Source: Myxococcales bacterium (lineage in GTDB: Bacteria > Myxococcota_A > Polyangia > GCA-2747355). From it: a stretch of 64,000 bases of DNA. Positions 1 to 11,700 of this stretch are shown one piece after another. The DNA lies in assembly GCA_020431405.1 (NCBI GenBank), contig JAGQIK010000101.1, positions 1 through 64,000 of the forward strand, written 5' to 3'. Both the position numbers and the translations under genes were made by a program. A model generated the notes under the pieces. It did not search any database. It was given only the letters and a program-made list of their open reading frames with translations, and was not told the DNA's origin. The first letter of the stretch is position 1. Each line of letters begins with the position of its first letter.

Positions 1-1
1 C

Positions 2-2236
2 CGCGTGGAGGTGGCTGCGCCGCCCGCGCCCGTGGCTGCCGAGCCTGCACCCGCAGCGCCCAGCGCCGCGGAGCCGCAGATGGTGCGAGACGATATGGCC
101 CCCTCGGGCGACGGCGGGGAAGTCGAGGTCAACGCCGACGGCGAGCCTGCGATCAAGTACGCGCCTGGCTTCGAGCCCGGCGGCAAGTACGCGCTGCGTC
201 CGCCCGGCCGCTACGGCAAGCCGCAGGCCGGCCCCATGCGCGGACAGACGGGCGAGGCGCTCTCGGCCGCCGAAGCCGCCGCGATGCTCGCGCCGGCCAA
301 GCCCAAGGTCGTGATCACCGATCTCGACGCGCGCCGCCGCAAGCCGCGGCGAGAAGTCTCGCGCGCCGACCTCTTCAACCGTCGTGGCAACTTCCGCAAC
401 CAGCGCACGCGCCGCGGCAAGAAGCAGACGACCGGCAAGAAGGGCAAGAAGACCGAGATCACGACGCCCGCCGAGCACAAGCGCGTCATCCGCGTCGAGA
501 CGGCCATCTCCGTCGGCGAGGTCGCTCGCCAGATGGGCGTCAAGGCCAACGAAGTGCTCAAGCACCTCTGGGGCATGGGCATGACCGGCATCATGATCAA
601 CCAGGCGATCGACGTCGAGACCGCCAGCCTGCTCGCCAGCGAGTTCGGCTACGAGGTCGAGGACGTTGCCTTCAAGGAGGAGCAGGTCATCCCCGAGGTG
701 ACCGACGCCGAGGAGGATCTGGAGCCGCGCGCGCCGGTAATCACGGTCATGGGTCACGTCGACCACGGCAAGACGTCGCTGCTCGACGCGATCCGCAAGA
801 CCGACGTGGTCAAGGGCGAGGCCGGCGGCATCACGCAGCACATCGGCGCCTATCGCGTGGGCACCGAGTACGGCGATCTGGTGTTCCTCGACACGCCGGG
901 CCACGAGGCCTTCACCGAGATGCGCGCACGCGGCGCGCAGTGCACCGACATCGTCGTGCTGGTGGTGGCGGCCGACGACGGCGTGATGCCGCAGACGGCC
1001 GAGGCCATCGATCACGCCAAGGATGCCGAGGTGCCGATCATCGTCGCCGTCAACAAGTGCGACCTGGTCAACGCCAACCCCGACCGCGTCAAGAGCGAGC
1101 TCGCCGAGCGCGATCTCGTGCCCGAGGAGTGGGGTGGCCAGACGCAGTTCGTGATGGTCTCGGCGATCACCGGCGACGGCATCGACGATCTGCTCGAGTC
1201 GCTGTCGGTGCAGGCCGAGCTGCTCGAGCTGGCCGCCAACCCCGAGAAGCCGGCCGTCGGCACGATCATCGAGGCCAAGCTGGACAAGGCGCGCGGCGCC
1301 ATGTGCACCGTGCTCGTGCAGGAAGGCACCCTGCACGTGGGCGACACCGTGGTCACCGGCCAGTTCATGGGCAAGGTGCGCGCGATGCTCGACCACCGCG
1401 GCGAAAGCGTCGACGAAGCCGGCCCCTCGACACCGGTCGAGATCCTCGGTCTCGGCGGCGTGCCGGACGCCGGCGACATGCTCAACGTGGTCACCGACGA
1501 GAAGGGCGCGCGCAACCTCACCGAGCACCGCCAGCAGGCCGCGCGCAAGCGCGAGCTCGCCGGCCAGAGCGCTGCGACGACCTACGAGGAGATCCTCGGC
1601 CAGATCGCCAGCGGTCAGGCACACGAGCTCAAGGTGCTGGTCAAGGCCGACGTGCAGGGCTCGGCGGGCGCCGTCAAGGACTCGCTGATCAAGCTCGGTA
1701 CGCCGAAGGTCTCGGTGAACGTGATCAGCGCCGGCGTCGGCGGCATCAGCGAGGCCGACGTCAACCTCGCCAAGGCCGCCGGAGCCGTGGTGCTCGGCTT
1801 CAACGTGCGCTCGGCCGGCAAGGCGAGCCAGCTCGCCGAGCGCGAGGGCGTTCGCGTCATCACCTACGACGTCATCTACGAGATGCTCGACGACGTCACC
1901 GAGATGATGAAGGGCCTGCTGCCCAAGGAGCGTCGCGAGAAGCTCACCGGTCGCGCCGAAGTGCGCCAGACCTTCCACATCCCCAAGATCGGCGTCGTCG
2001 CCGGTTGCGCGGTGGTGGATGGCAAGGTCACGCGCGGGTCCCAGCTGCGCCTCATCCGCGCCGACGTCAAGCTCTTCGACGGCCGCATCGGCACGCTCAA
2101 GCGCTTCAAAGACGACGTGCGGTCGGTGGAGAAGGGCTACGAGTGCGGTCTGTCCATCGAGGGCAAGAACGACATCGAGGTCGGCGACATCATCGAGGCC
2201 TACGATGTCGAGGAGGTCACCGCCTCCCTCACCTAG
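2..2236 (+). CDS. infB: Translation initiation factor IF-2 (5' end outside window)
   Basis: GTPase that places initiator fMet-tRNA on the 30S subunit and promotes 50S joining. The frame is open at the left window edge, so the true start is missing; 744 residues are visible. They comprise an Ala/Pro-rich and basic linker, an IF2 N-terminal helical subdomain (about visible residues 165-225), the G domain with GHVDHGKTS near residue 251, DTPGHEAF and NKCD, then beta-barrel domains II-IV ending in a typical IF-2 C-domain ([15 protein letters not shown]). E. coli IF-2 is 890 aa, so perhaps 100-250 N-terminal residues are absent. It is followed after 31 bp by ylxP, the usual order. The GTG at position 5 is internal, not a start. 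Confidence 0.97.
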   Translation, partial: RVEVAAPPAPVAAEPAPAAPSAAEPQMVRDDMAPSGDGGEVEVNADGEPAIKYAPGFEPGGKYALRPPGRYGKPQAGPMRGQTGEALSAAEAAAMLAPAKPKVVITDLDARRRKPRREVSRADLFNRRGNFRNQRTRRGKKQTTGKKGKKTEITTPAEHKRVIRVETAISVGEVARQMGVKANEVLKHLWGMGMTGIMINQAIDVETASLLASEFGYEVEDVAFKEEQVIPEVTDAEEDLEPRAPVITVMGHVDHGKTSLLDAIRKTDVVKGEAGGITQHIGAYRVGTEYGDLVFLDTPGHEAFTEMRARGAQCTDIVVLVVAADDGVMPQTAEAIDHAKDAEVPIIVAVNKCDLVNANPDRVKSELAERDLVPEEWGGQTQFVMVSAITGDGIDDLLESLSVQAELLELAANPEKPAVGTIIEAKLDKARGAMCTVLVQEGTLHVGDTVVTGQFMGKVRAMLDHRGESVDEAGPSTPVEILGLGGVPDAGDMLNVVTDEKGARNLTEHRQQAARKRELAGQSAATTYEEILGQIASGQAHELKVLVKADVQGSAGAVKDSLIKLGTPKVSVNVISAGVGGISEADVNLAKAAGAVVLGFNVRSAGKASQLAEREGVRVITYDVIYEMLDDVTEMMKGLLPKERREKLTGRAEVRQTFHIPKIGVVAGCAVVDGKVTRGSQLRLIRADVKLFDGRIGTLKRFKDDVRSVEKGYECGLSIEGKNDIEVGDIIEAYDVEEVTASLT

Positions 2237-2267
2237 AAGGGTAGGGGTGTTGCCTGTCGGGTAGAAC

Positions 2268-2636
2268 GTGGTCGTCGCTGTCTGTCGCCTCAGTCTGCAC
2301 TTTCCACAGTCACGCTCGCTGAAGAGCAAGCGGCAAGGACTGAGGCGCATCCTCGACCGCGCGCGAGCCAAGTTCAACGTCGCCATCGCCGAGGTCGGCG
2401 AGCAGGACACCTGGCAGCGCGCGCGGGTCGGCTTCGCCGTGGTCTCGTCGAGCGGCGATCACGCCCAGTCGATGGTCGACACCATCTGCAACTTCGTCGC
2501 CGAGCTCTACGTGGCGCAAGTGCTCGACCGCGAGGTCGACATCCTGCAGTACGGCGACGAGCGCATCGACGATCAGGGCGTGTGGACCGACGAAGACGAG
2601 GCGCGCTTCGGCGGCGACGGTGGGGGCGCGGCATGA
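2268..2636 (+). CDS. ylxP: YlxP-like DUF503 family protein
   Basis: A 122-aa protein of the DUF503/YlxP family, characteristically encoded between infB and rbfA, exactly as here. The N-terminal beta strand with C-R-L-S-L-H, the SLKSKRQGLRRI helix and the Q-D-x-W-Q-R-A motif match the family. Its function is not settled; the location suggests a role in ribosome assembly or translation. It starts at GTG and its TGA overlaps the next ATG (ATGA), so it is translationally coupled to the rbfA-nrnA gene. The acidic, Gly-rich tail is variable. Confidence 0.85.
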   Translation: MVVAVCRLSLHFPQSRSLKSKRQGLRRILDRARAKFNVAIAEVGEQDTWQRARVGFAVVSSSGDHAQSMVDTICNFVAELYVAQVLDREVDILQYGDERIDDQGVWTDEDEARFGGDGGGAA

Positions 2637-3991
2637 CCCAGGACCGCATGGCGCGCATCAACAAGCGCCTGCAGACCACGCTGGCGCGCATGATGCCACG
2701 CGTGGTCAAGGACCCGTGGGTCGCCGGGGGGCTCGTGGCCGTCTCCGAGGTGCGCGCCACGCCGGACCTCGCCACCGCCAAGGTCTTTGTCGCGGTGGGC
2801 GGCGACGACGACGCGCGCGCGCAGGCGATGGCCGGCCTCGATCGCGCGCGCAAGCACCTTCGCGGCGAGCTCGGCAAACGACTGCGCCTGCGACGCATAC
2901 CGGAGCTTCACTTCGTGCTCGACACCACCGGCGATCAGGCAGCACACATCGAAAAGATCCTCGGCGAGCTCGACGCAGAGCGCGCCGCAAACGACGCAGC
3001 CCCCCAGGCGGCGATGGTGCACATCTCGCTCGAGCGCGTGGCGCAGCTGCTCGATGAAGCCGAGCGCGTGCTGATCGCCAGCCATCGCAACCCCGACGGC
3101 GACGCCATCGGCAGCACGCTCGGCATCTATCAAGCGCTGCGCGGGCTCGGCAAGACCGTCACGCCCTACAACCCCGACCCGGTGCCCGAGGCGTTTCGTT
3201 TCCTGCCCGGCGCACACGATGTGGTGCAGGACATCGGCGAGACGCCGTTCGATCTGACGCTGGTGCTCGACTGCTCCGACGACCGCATCTTCGCCGACGG
3301 CGCGCCGCCGATCGACCGCGCGCTGCTCGGCACCGTCGTGGTGGTCGATCATCACAAGACGCTCGGCGACATCGGCGACTACGTCTACTGCGACGCGAGC
3401 GCCGCGGCGGTGGGGCTTCTGATGCACCGGCTGCTGCGCGAGCTCAAGGTCGAGCTGACCTACGACATCGCCGAGCCGCTCTACACGTCGCTGATGTCGG
3501 ATACGGGCTCGTTTCGCTACCAGAACACCAACCCCGAGGCGATGCGCGTCGGCGCCGACCTGCTCGAGCACGGCGTCGATCCGTGGCGCATCGCGTCCAA
3601 CCTCTACGAGTCGCGCCCGCCCTCGCAGCTCAAGCTGCTGGCGCGCGTGCTCGGCACGCTGAGCGTCTCCGACGACGGCAAGGCGGCCGCGCTGACCGTC
3701 ACCGAGGAGATGCTCGATGAGACCGGCTGCACCGACGACATGGTCGACGGCTTCGTCAACTTCGCGCGCGGCGTATCGGGCGTCGAGGTGGCGATGCTGC
3801 TGCGTCCGCGCGGCGGCGCGGTGCGCCTGAGCATGCGCTCGCGCGGAAACATCGACGTCTCCGCGGTGGCCGAGCGCTTCGGCGGCGGCGGCCACAAGAA
3901 CGCCGCCGGCGCCACGGTACCCGACACCAGCGTCGAGAGGCTGCGATCGCAGCTGTTCGCCGCGGTGACGGCGCTGATCGCCGCTGCATGA
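2633..3991 (+). CDS. RbfA-NrnA fusion: ribosome-binding factor A plus DHH/DHHA1 nanoRNase/pAp phosphatase
   Basis: One uninterrupted 452-aa frame joins two proteins normally encoded by adjacent genes. Residues about 1-112 are RbfA, the cold-shock 30S maturation factor, ending in the usual I-P-E-L-H-F-V-x-D-T and a final helix. After a short Ala-rich linker, residues about 128-452 form a full-length NrnA-like DHH phosphoesterase, which degrades nanoRNA and pAp. It has SHRNPDGDAIGS, VVVDHHKT, DTGSFRY and the DHHA1 loop FGGGGHKNAAG. An in-frame ATG at 3014, at the natural NrnA start, has only a weak ribosome site, so separate NrnA could also be made internally. It starts by ATGA overlap with ylxP and ends by ATGA overlap with truB. 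Confidence 0.9.
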   Translation: MTQDRMARINKRLQTTLARMMPRVVKDPWVAGGLVAVSEVRATPDLATAKVFVAVGGDDDARAQAMAGLDRARKHLRGELGKRLRLRRIPELHFVLDTTGDQAAHIEKILGELDAERAANDAAPQAAMVHISLERVAQLLDEAERVLIASHRNPDGDAIGSTLGIYQALRGLGKTVTPYNPDPVPEAFRFLPGAHDVVQDIGETPFDLTLVLDCSDDRIFADGAPPIDRALLGTVVVVDHHKTLGDIGDYVYCDASAAAVGLLMHRLLRELKVELTYDIAEPLYTSLMSDTGSFRYQNTNPEAMRVGADLLEHGVDPWRIASNLYESRPPSQLKLLARVLGTLSVSDDGKAAALTVTEEMLDETGCTDDMVDGFVNFARGVSGVEVAMLLRPRGGAVRLSMRSRGNIDVSAVAERFGGGGHKNAAGATVPDTSVERLRSQLFAAVTALIAAA

Positions 3992-4935
3992 GTCGCAGGC
4001 GGCGCTCGCGGCGGCGCGGCGGCTTTCGCGAGATCGACGGCATCGTCGTCGTCGACAAGCCCGCCGGCCCGACGTCCTTCGGCGTGGTCAAGGCGCTGCG
4101 CGAGGCGCTGCGCGTGGGCAAGGCTGGCCACACCGGCACCCTCGATCCCTTCGCCACCGGCGTGCTGCCGATCTGCGTCGGTCAGGCCACCAAGGTGGCG
4201 CAGTTGCTGCTCGCCGACGACAAACGCTACGCCGCCACCGCGCAGCTCGGCGTGAGCACTGACAGCTACGACATCACCGGCGCCGTTACGGCTGAAGCGG
4301 ACGCCAGCGCGATCACGCGCGAGCAGGTCGAGGCCGCGCTCGAGGCCTTCCGCGGCGAGATCCTGCAGAGCCCGCCGGCCTACTCCGCGCTGCGCAAGGA
4401 CGGCAAGCGCGCCCACGCGCTGGCGCGCGCCGGCGAAGCGGTGGAGCTCGAGCCGCGCCGCGTGACGATCACGCGGCTGGAGATCACCGGCTTCGAGCCC
4501 GGCGCACGCGCCGAGCTGCGCTTCGAGGTCGACTGCAGCAAGGGGACGTACATCCGCTCGCTGGCCCACGACCTCGGCGTGGCCCTCGGCTGCGGCGCTG
4601 CGCTGAGCGCCCTGCGGCGCGTCGCCGCCGGCACCTTCGGCATCGAGCAGTCCGTGGCGCTGAGCGAGATCCAGGCCAACCCCGAGGTCGTGCCGCTGAT
4701 CACCATCGACGAGGCGCTGGCGCATCTTCCCAGCGTCGACATCGAGCCGCAGCAAGCCGAGCGCCTGGCGCAGGGCCAGCCGCTGGCGGTCGGCGACGCG
4801 TCGCTGCCCGCCGGCGTGCCGCTTCGCGTGCACAGCCACGGCGAGCTCGTCGCCCTCGGCGAGCGCAAAGGCGACCGCATCTGGCCCAAACGTATGCTGT
4901 GGTCGCCACCCACGCCCGCCGCCGACCTGCGCTAG
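3988..4935 (+). CDS. truB: tRNA pseudouridine-55 synthase TruB
   Basis: Makes pseudouridine 55 in the T loop of tRNAs. The 315-aa protein has the family N-terminus VVDKPAGPTSFGVV and the catalytic block GHTGTLDPFATGVLPICVG with the nucleophilic Asp. It also has the Y-A-A-T-A-Q-L-G strand and the K-G-T-Y-I-R-S-L motif, followed by a C-terminal PUA-like segment. The ATG overlaps the rbfA-nrnA stop by 4 nt. Gene order infB-ylxP-rbfA-nrnA-truB is the classic cluster. The N-terminus is unusually Arg-rich. Confidence 0.96.
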   Translation: MSRRRRSRRRGGFREIDGIVVVDKPAGPTSFGVVKALREALRVGKAGHTGTLDPFATGVLPICVGQATKVAQLLLADDKRYAATAQLGVSTDSYDITGAVTAEADASAITREQVEAALEAFRGEILQSPPAYSALRKDGKRAHALARAGEAVELEPRRVTITRLEITGFEPGARAELRFEVDCSKGTYIRSLAHDLGVALGCGAALSALRRVAAGTFGIEQSVALSEIQANPEVVPLITIDEALAHLPSVDIEPQQAERLAQGQPLAVGDASLPAGVPLRVHSHGELVALGERKGDRIWPKRMLWSPPTPAADLR

Positions 4936-4948
4936 CATCGCCGCTGCC

Positions 4949-5509
4949 ATGAGCGATCCCACCGCCTCCGAAGCCGAGATCCACGAGACCTTCGCGGCGG
5001 CCCAGCACGCCGCCGCCGAGCAGGACTGGGCTGCGCTCTTCGCGCTCGTCGACGCCGCCGATCTGCGCGCCATCGCCGCCAACAGCGTCAAGGCGCTGCT
5101 CTCGGCGCGGCCCGAGCCGCTGCGCGCCCTGTGCGACGAGCACGGCTACGGCGGCGAGCGGGTCGACGAGCTCGCCGCCGCCTGTGACCGTATGGTCGCC
5201 TCGGCGATGAAGCTCACCAAGGCCGGCGCCGCGGGCGACCCGGGAGCACACCGCCAGCTGGTCAAGGACTTCGAGGCCACCATCAAGGACGGCCTCGCGC
5301 GCGTCGCCGACCTCGCCGCGTTCACGGCGGCGCTCGAGCGCGAGATGCGCACGCTGCTCGGCGGCGGCTCGATCTCCTCGCGCCTGCTCGACGGCGCGAC
5401 CCTCGAGGCCGTCACCGTCGAGGCCAGCAAGGCGCGCGGGCGCGCGAGCGACGGCCGCGAGCTGCGTTTCGTGCGCCGGCGCGGGCGCTGGCTGCTGCGG
5501 CTGCGCTGA
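4949..5509 (+). CDS. Hypothetical helical protein between truB and rpsO
   Basis: A 186-aa protein I do not recognise. It has no signal peptide or membrane segment. It is mostly predicted helix, Ala-rich, with an N-terminal stretch resembling the start of NTF2/SnoaL-type folds (helices containing F-A-A-A-Q and W-A-A-L-F-A-L-V-D). It ends in a beta-like basic tail (L-R-F-V-R-R-R-G-R-W-L-L-R-L). Such a tail fits a small accumulation-associated or NTF2-like domain, but this is inference. It starts at ATG 13 bp after truB, so it is probably the last gene of that operon; a promoter candidate for rpsO follows. Confidence 0.6.
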   Translation: MSDPTASEAEIHETFAAAQHAAAEQDWAALFALVDAADLRAIAANSVKALLSARPEPLRALCDEHGYGGERVDELAAACDRMVASAMKLTKAGAAGDPGAHRQLVKDFEATIKDGLARVADLAAFTAALEREMRTLLGGGSISSRLLDGATLEAVTVEASKARGRASDGRELRFVRRRGRWLLRLR

Positions 5510-5533
5510 CGCGCTCCCGGCGGCTCATGGGCG

Positions 5534-5562
5534 TTGACAACCAGCCGAAGATAGGCCAAAAG
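5534..5562 (+). promoter_or_regulatory. Candidate rpsO promoter
   Basis: A perfect -35 TTGACA at 5534-5539 lies about 110 bp before rpsO. At 17 bp spacing the -10 position reads CAAAAG, which is poor. Only the -35 and its spacing relative to other promoters in the window support it. Confidence 0.35.
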
Positions 5563-5650
5563 TCGCCCTTTCTACCCATCTGCGGAGGGCGGTGACTGGT
5601 GCGTCGCTGCAGCTCTGCGGGCCGGGCGAATCTCAGCAGGAGTAATACAG

Positions 5651-5920
5651 ATGACCGTCGCACCAGCACGCAAACAGGAAGTTATCGCCAAGTTTCGCGC
5701 ACACGAGCGCGACACCGGCTCGCCCGAGGTTCAGATCGCGCTTCTGACCCAGCGCATCACGCACCTCACCGAGCACTTCAAGATCCACAAGAAGGACCAT
5801 CACTCGCGCCGCGGCTTGCTCAAGCTCGTCGGTCAGCGACGCCGCCTGCTCGACTACCTCAAGTCGAAGGACGTCGAGCGCTACCGTTCGCTGATCAAGG
5901 AGCTCGGCATCCGTAAGTAG
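5651..5920 (+). CDS. rpsO: 30S ribosomal protein S15
   Basis: Primary 16S rRNA-binding protein of the 30S platform. It is 89 aa, the family length. It contains the conserved central region [16 protein letters not shown], then [19 protein letters not shown] and Y-L-K. The ATG is preceded by AGGAG at 5638-5642 with good spacing. It is followed by pnp, the order seen in most bacteria, with a 198-bp gap carrying a long hairpin. Confidence 0.98.
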   Translation: MTVAPARKQEVIAKFRAHERDTGSPEVQIALLTQRITHLTEHFKIHKKDHHSRRGLLKLVGQRRRLLDYLKSKDVERYRSLIKELGIRK

Positions 5921-5988
5921 TGCGAGTCAACGCGGCGGCCGCGCGCGATGCGAGGCCGCCGCAGCGTTTTCATCCGTCGGGTTGCGGA

Positions 5989-6049
5989 GGGTTTAGTTGT
6001 TGAGCAGAGCGCCGCAGGTCCTGCGACGTTGAGCTCAAGGACTAAACCC
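5989..6049 (+). promoter_or_regulatory. Long hairpin in the rpsO-pnp intergenic leader
   Basis: Outer arms GGGTTTAGT (5989-5997) and ACTAAACCC (6041-6049) pair perfectly over 9 bp. After a 2x2 internal loop, TTGAGC (6000-6005) pairs with GCTCAA (6033-6038). The centre folds CGCAG/CTGCG (6013-6017/6021-6025). The structure ends 70 nt before the pnp ATG. In E. coli an RNase III-cut stem-loop at the same place mediates PNPase autoregulation; equivalent function here is inferred from position and structure only. Confidence 0.6.
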
Positions 6050-6118
6050 CAAGGGTCTCAGTGCTCCGACGGACAAGCTACGCGCGGCTCGAATACGCCG
6101 CGCGAACCGGAGCAATCC

Positions 6119-8221
<2,103 letters not shown>

Positions 8222-8232
8222 GAGCGCACACG

Positions 8233-8706
8233 GTGAGCGAGAATTCCCTCCGCGTGAAGCGGCTGCGCCCCGAGGCGCAGCTGCCGCGCTACATGACAGA
8301 CGCTGCGGCGGGGATGGACCTCGCCGCGGCGCTCGACACGCCGATCACGCTCGAGCCGGGCGAGCGCGCGCTGGTGCCCACCGGTATCGCCATCGCGCTG
8401 CCGGCTGGCACCGAAGCGCAGGTGCGCCCGCGCTCCGGGCTTGCCGTACGCTCGGGCGTGACCGTCGTCAACGCGCCAGGGACCATCGACGCGGACTACC
8501 GCGGCGAGGTCAAGGTGGCGCTGATCAACCTCGGCCGCGAGCCGTTTGTCGTCGAGCCGGGTACGCGCGTGGCGCAGCTGGTGGTCGCCCCAGTCACGCG
8601 TGTGGTGCCGGCGTTTGTCGACGAGCTCGACGACACGGTGCGAGGCGCTGGTGGCTTCGGACACACCGGTACGCGAAGCGGGGCCGGCGACCGGAGCGGC
8701 GAGTAG
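8233..8706 (+). CDS. dut: Deoxyuridine triphosphatase (dUTPase)
   Basis: Hydrolyses dUTP to dUMP and pyrophosphate, keeping uracil out of DNA and feeding dTMP synthesis. The 157-aa trimeric-type dUTPase has the five family motifs in order: [28 protein letters not shown], and the C-terminal [10 protein letters not shown]. The GTG start lies 11 bp after pnp, so it is likely co-transcribed with it. Confidence 0.95.
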   Translation: MSENSLRVKRLRPEAQLPRYMTDAAAGMDLAAALDTPITLEPGERALVPTGIAIALPAGTEAQVRPRSGLAVRSGVTVVNAPGTIDADYRGEVKVALINLGREPFVVEPGTRVAQLVVAPVTRVVPAFVDELDDTVRGAGGFGHTGTRSGAGDRSGE

Positions 8707-8710
8707 GGCG

Positions 8711-11700
8711 ATGCTCTGTTTTCGCTGCGGCAGCCCGGTGGGCGACGACGCGACGCAGTGTGATAACTGCGGGCAAGATCTGACCGTCGACCAGTCGACC
8801 GTGCGGCCGCTGCCGAAGGTGCCATCGTCGCCAGGCGAGGACACGTCGGCGGCGCGCGCGCAGCGCATGCAGAGCGGCGTGGCGGCGGCGGCCGAGTTCG
8901 CCGCGCTGCAGAAGAAGCTTCGCCGCCAGACCAACCCCGGCTTCGGCATCGCCGACAACCGTCCAAGCGCCTACAACGTCGGCGAGGTCGTCTGCGAGCG
9001 CTACGAGATCACCGACGTGATCGGCGGCGGCGGCCTCGGCATGGTCTACAAGGCGCTCGACCAGGAGGTCGAGGTAGACGTCGCGCTGAAGGTCATCGAC
9101 GGCGACTATCTGCCCGACGCGGCGGCGCGCGAACGTTTCCTCGGCGAGATGCAGCGGCTGCGCGAGCTGGTGCACGGCAACGTCGTGCGCTACTTCGATG
9201 TCGACGAGGACGACGGGCGCTGCTTCTACGTGACGCAGTTTCTCGAGGGCCTCTCGCTGCGCAAGATCATGGACCTGCGGCGCGAGAAGTCGCAGCGCTT
9301 CTCGGTCGACGAGGTCGAGCCGATCATCACGCAGCTGTGTCAGGCGCTCGAGGAGAGCGCGCCGATCGTGCACGGCGGCCTCAAGCCGCAGAACATCATC
9401 ATCCTGCCCGACGTGCTCAAGCTGACCGACTTCGGCTTGCCGCAGGCGCTGCCGCGTAGCGCGTATATGGCGGCCCAGCGCCAGCATGAAGGCAGCGTCA
9501 GCTATCTCGCGCCGGAGCTGGCGGGCGGCGACGATCCCACGCCGATGTCGGACGTGTACTCGCTCGGCGCGCTGATCTACGAGCTGCTCAGCGGCGACCG
9601 CTACGTCGGCGGCGCCCCGGCGCTCTCGGTCGATGATCCCTCGATCCCCCCGGCTATCGACGCGCTGCTCGCGCAAGCGCTCGCCGACGATCCCGACGCG
9701 CGGCAAGGCAGCGCGGGAGAGCTGGCGCGCCACTGGCTGGTCGCTACCGGCAAGGCGCCCAAGCGCGAGACGCTCGAGATGGCGGCGCAGACGCGCGTCG
9801 AGAAGGTCAAGGGCATCGAGAAGCTCGCCGACGCCCCGCCCGAGACGGCGGAAGACGCTGGCGAGGCGGCTGACATCGAGGCCGGCGGCGAGACGACGCG
9901 CCGCTCGGTGGCGCCCACGCGGGCGAGCGCGGACATGCCCGCTGACCGGCCCACGCTTCGCTACACCTCCGCGCTCGAGGAGATGATATCGGCCGAGTCC
10001 GAGTCGGAGATCGAAGACCTCGACGCGCGACGCGCACCAACCGCCGAGCTGCCGGCTGCGCGCGACGACGATCTCTCACACCTCGATCCGAGCACCACGC
10101 TGCCGCTCAGCGCGCGCCAGGTGCGGCGTGCTTTGACGGCGGAGGCCGAAACCGCGGCGCACCTGACGTCGGACTTCGAGCCAGCTGCAGTCCGTAATTC
10201 TGCTGCCAGTCGTGATTCGGCGACCACTCGCGTGGTGGGCGACGAGCGCACGCGCAGAGCGCCGGCAAAGGCTACCGACACGTCGCCCGACGCGACACCC
10301 GAAGGCGAAAAGCAGGGCACGCAGCAGCTGAGCATGGATGACCTCGAGGTCATCGCGGATGTCTCGGACGACGACGACGGCGCCGACGAGCTGTCGCTGT
10401 CGCCGCCGCGTCAGGGCGACGACGAGCGCGACGAGGCGGAGATCGAAGGCGCGGCGGTCACGCAGGCGCGGCTGGTGGACAAGCTCGCCGCGTCGGCGCG
10501 CATCGACGGCGCCGACAGCACCATCCCGCGCGTGATGCCCGGCTCGCTGCTCGACGACGAGCACCCGAGCGGCGAGACGCCGACGCTGTCCGACACCAAC
10601 GCGCTGACGGGCGAGCACGACGCGCCGCCGATGGATGGCGATCCCGATCAGACGCTGGCGGGCGGTCTCGCCGGCAAGGCCGCCGCGTTCGACCCGCCGC
10701 CCAAGAAGGAACACTCGCAGGCAACGCACCAGCTCAGTCTCGACGACCTCGAGGAGGTCGGTGACGAGCCGCAAGAGGAAGAGGCGCTCTTTACGGCGCA
10801 GCGCAAGGTCAAGAGCGCCAGCCTCGACGACATCCCCGAGCACGACGGCGAGGTCACCGTCCCGCGCGTCTCGATGTCCAAAGAGGAGCTGCTCGCCGAC
10901 GATCATGACGAGCCGCTGTTCCCCGCGTCGCGCCCGACGCCGGCGCGCGACGCGCCATCGGAGAAGACGCAGCAGATCGACGCCGACATGATCGTCGACG
11001 GCGAGCAGGACGACATCGAGCACGTGCTCGTGCTGCCCTCGTCGAACCTCGATCACCTCGCGGTGAGCGGCGAGACCGTCAGCCGCGTGGCGGACAAGGC
11101 GCAGCCTTCGAGCTCGACAGAGAGCGGCAGCGGCCGGTTGCCCTCGGTGGATCGCGAGGCGCGCGCGCAGAAGGCGCTGCGGGCCTTTTCCACCGGGACG
11201 CTCGACGGACACCACCAGCCCGACGAAGACGACATCGAGATCGAGCCCGAAGACGACGATCCCGATCTCGCGCCGCCGATCTCGGCAGTCTCCACCGGAC
11301 CGACGCGCCCGGTAGATATGCGGCGCCCAGCGCCGCCGCCTCCGCGACGTGCGGCCGCGGCGCCCGAGCCGTATCCGCTGGCCGCGGAGCGGTCGTCCGA
11401 GGAGATTCTCGGTGACGACGGGCTGCCGAGCGGCTCGGCCGGCGTGATCGAGAAGAGTCATCCGCGCGCGCGCGATCCACGCGCACCGCGCGCAGCCGTG
11501 GTGGCGTCGCAGCAGCGACCGATCACGCACAACGAGCTGCCGGTGGCGCCGGAGGTGCTGCACCGCGACGCCGTGCCGCGGCCGATGTCGGACGTGACCC
11601 ACGTCGCGCGGCGGCCGCCGCCACGCCGCAGCTGGCTGCCGATCCTGATGCTGGTAGTCGCCCTGGTGGGCGGCGGCACCGTGGGCGCGATCATCTACCA

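Noticed and set aside
5948-6118. In-frame N-terminal extension of PNPase
   Set aside because: It has no PNPase similarity, runs through the leader hairpin, and lacks a ribosome site; homology and GGAG support ATG 6119.
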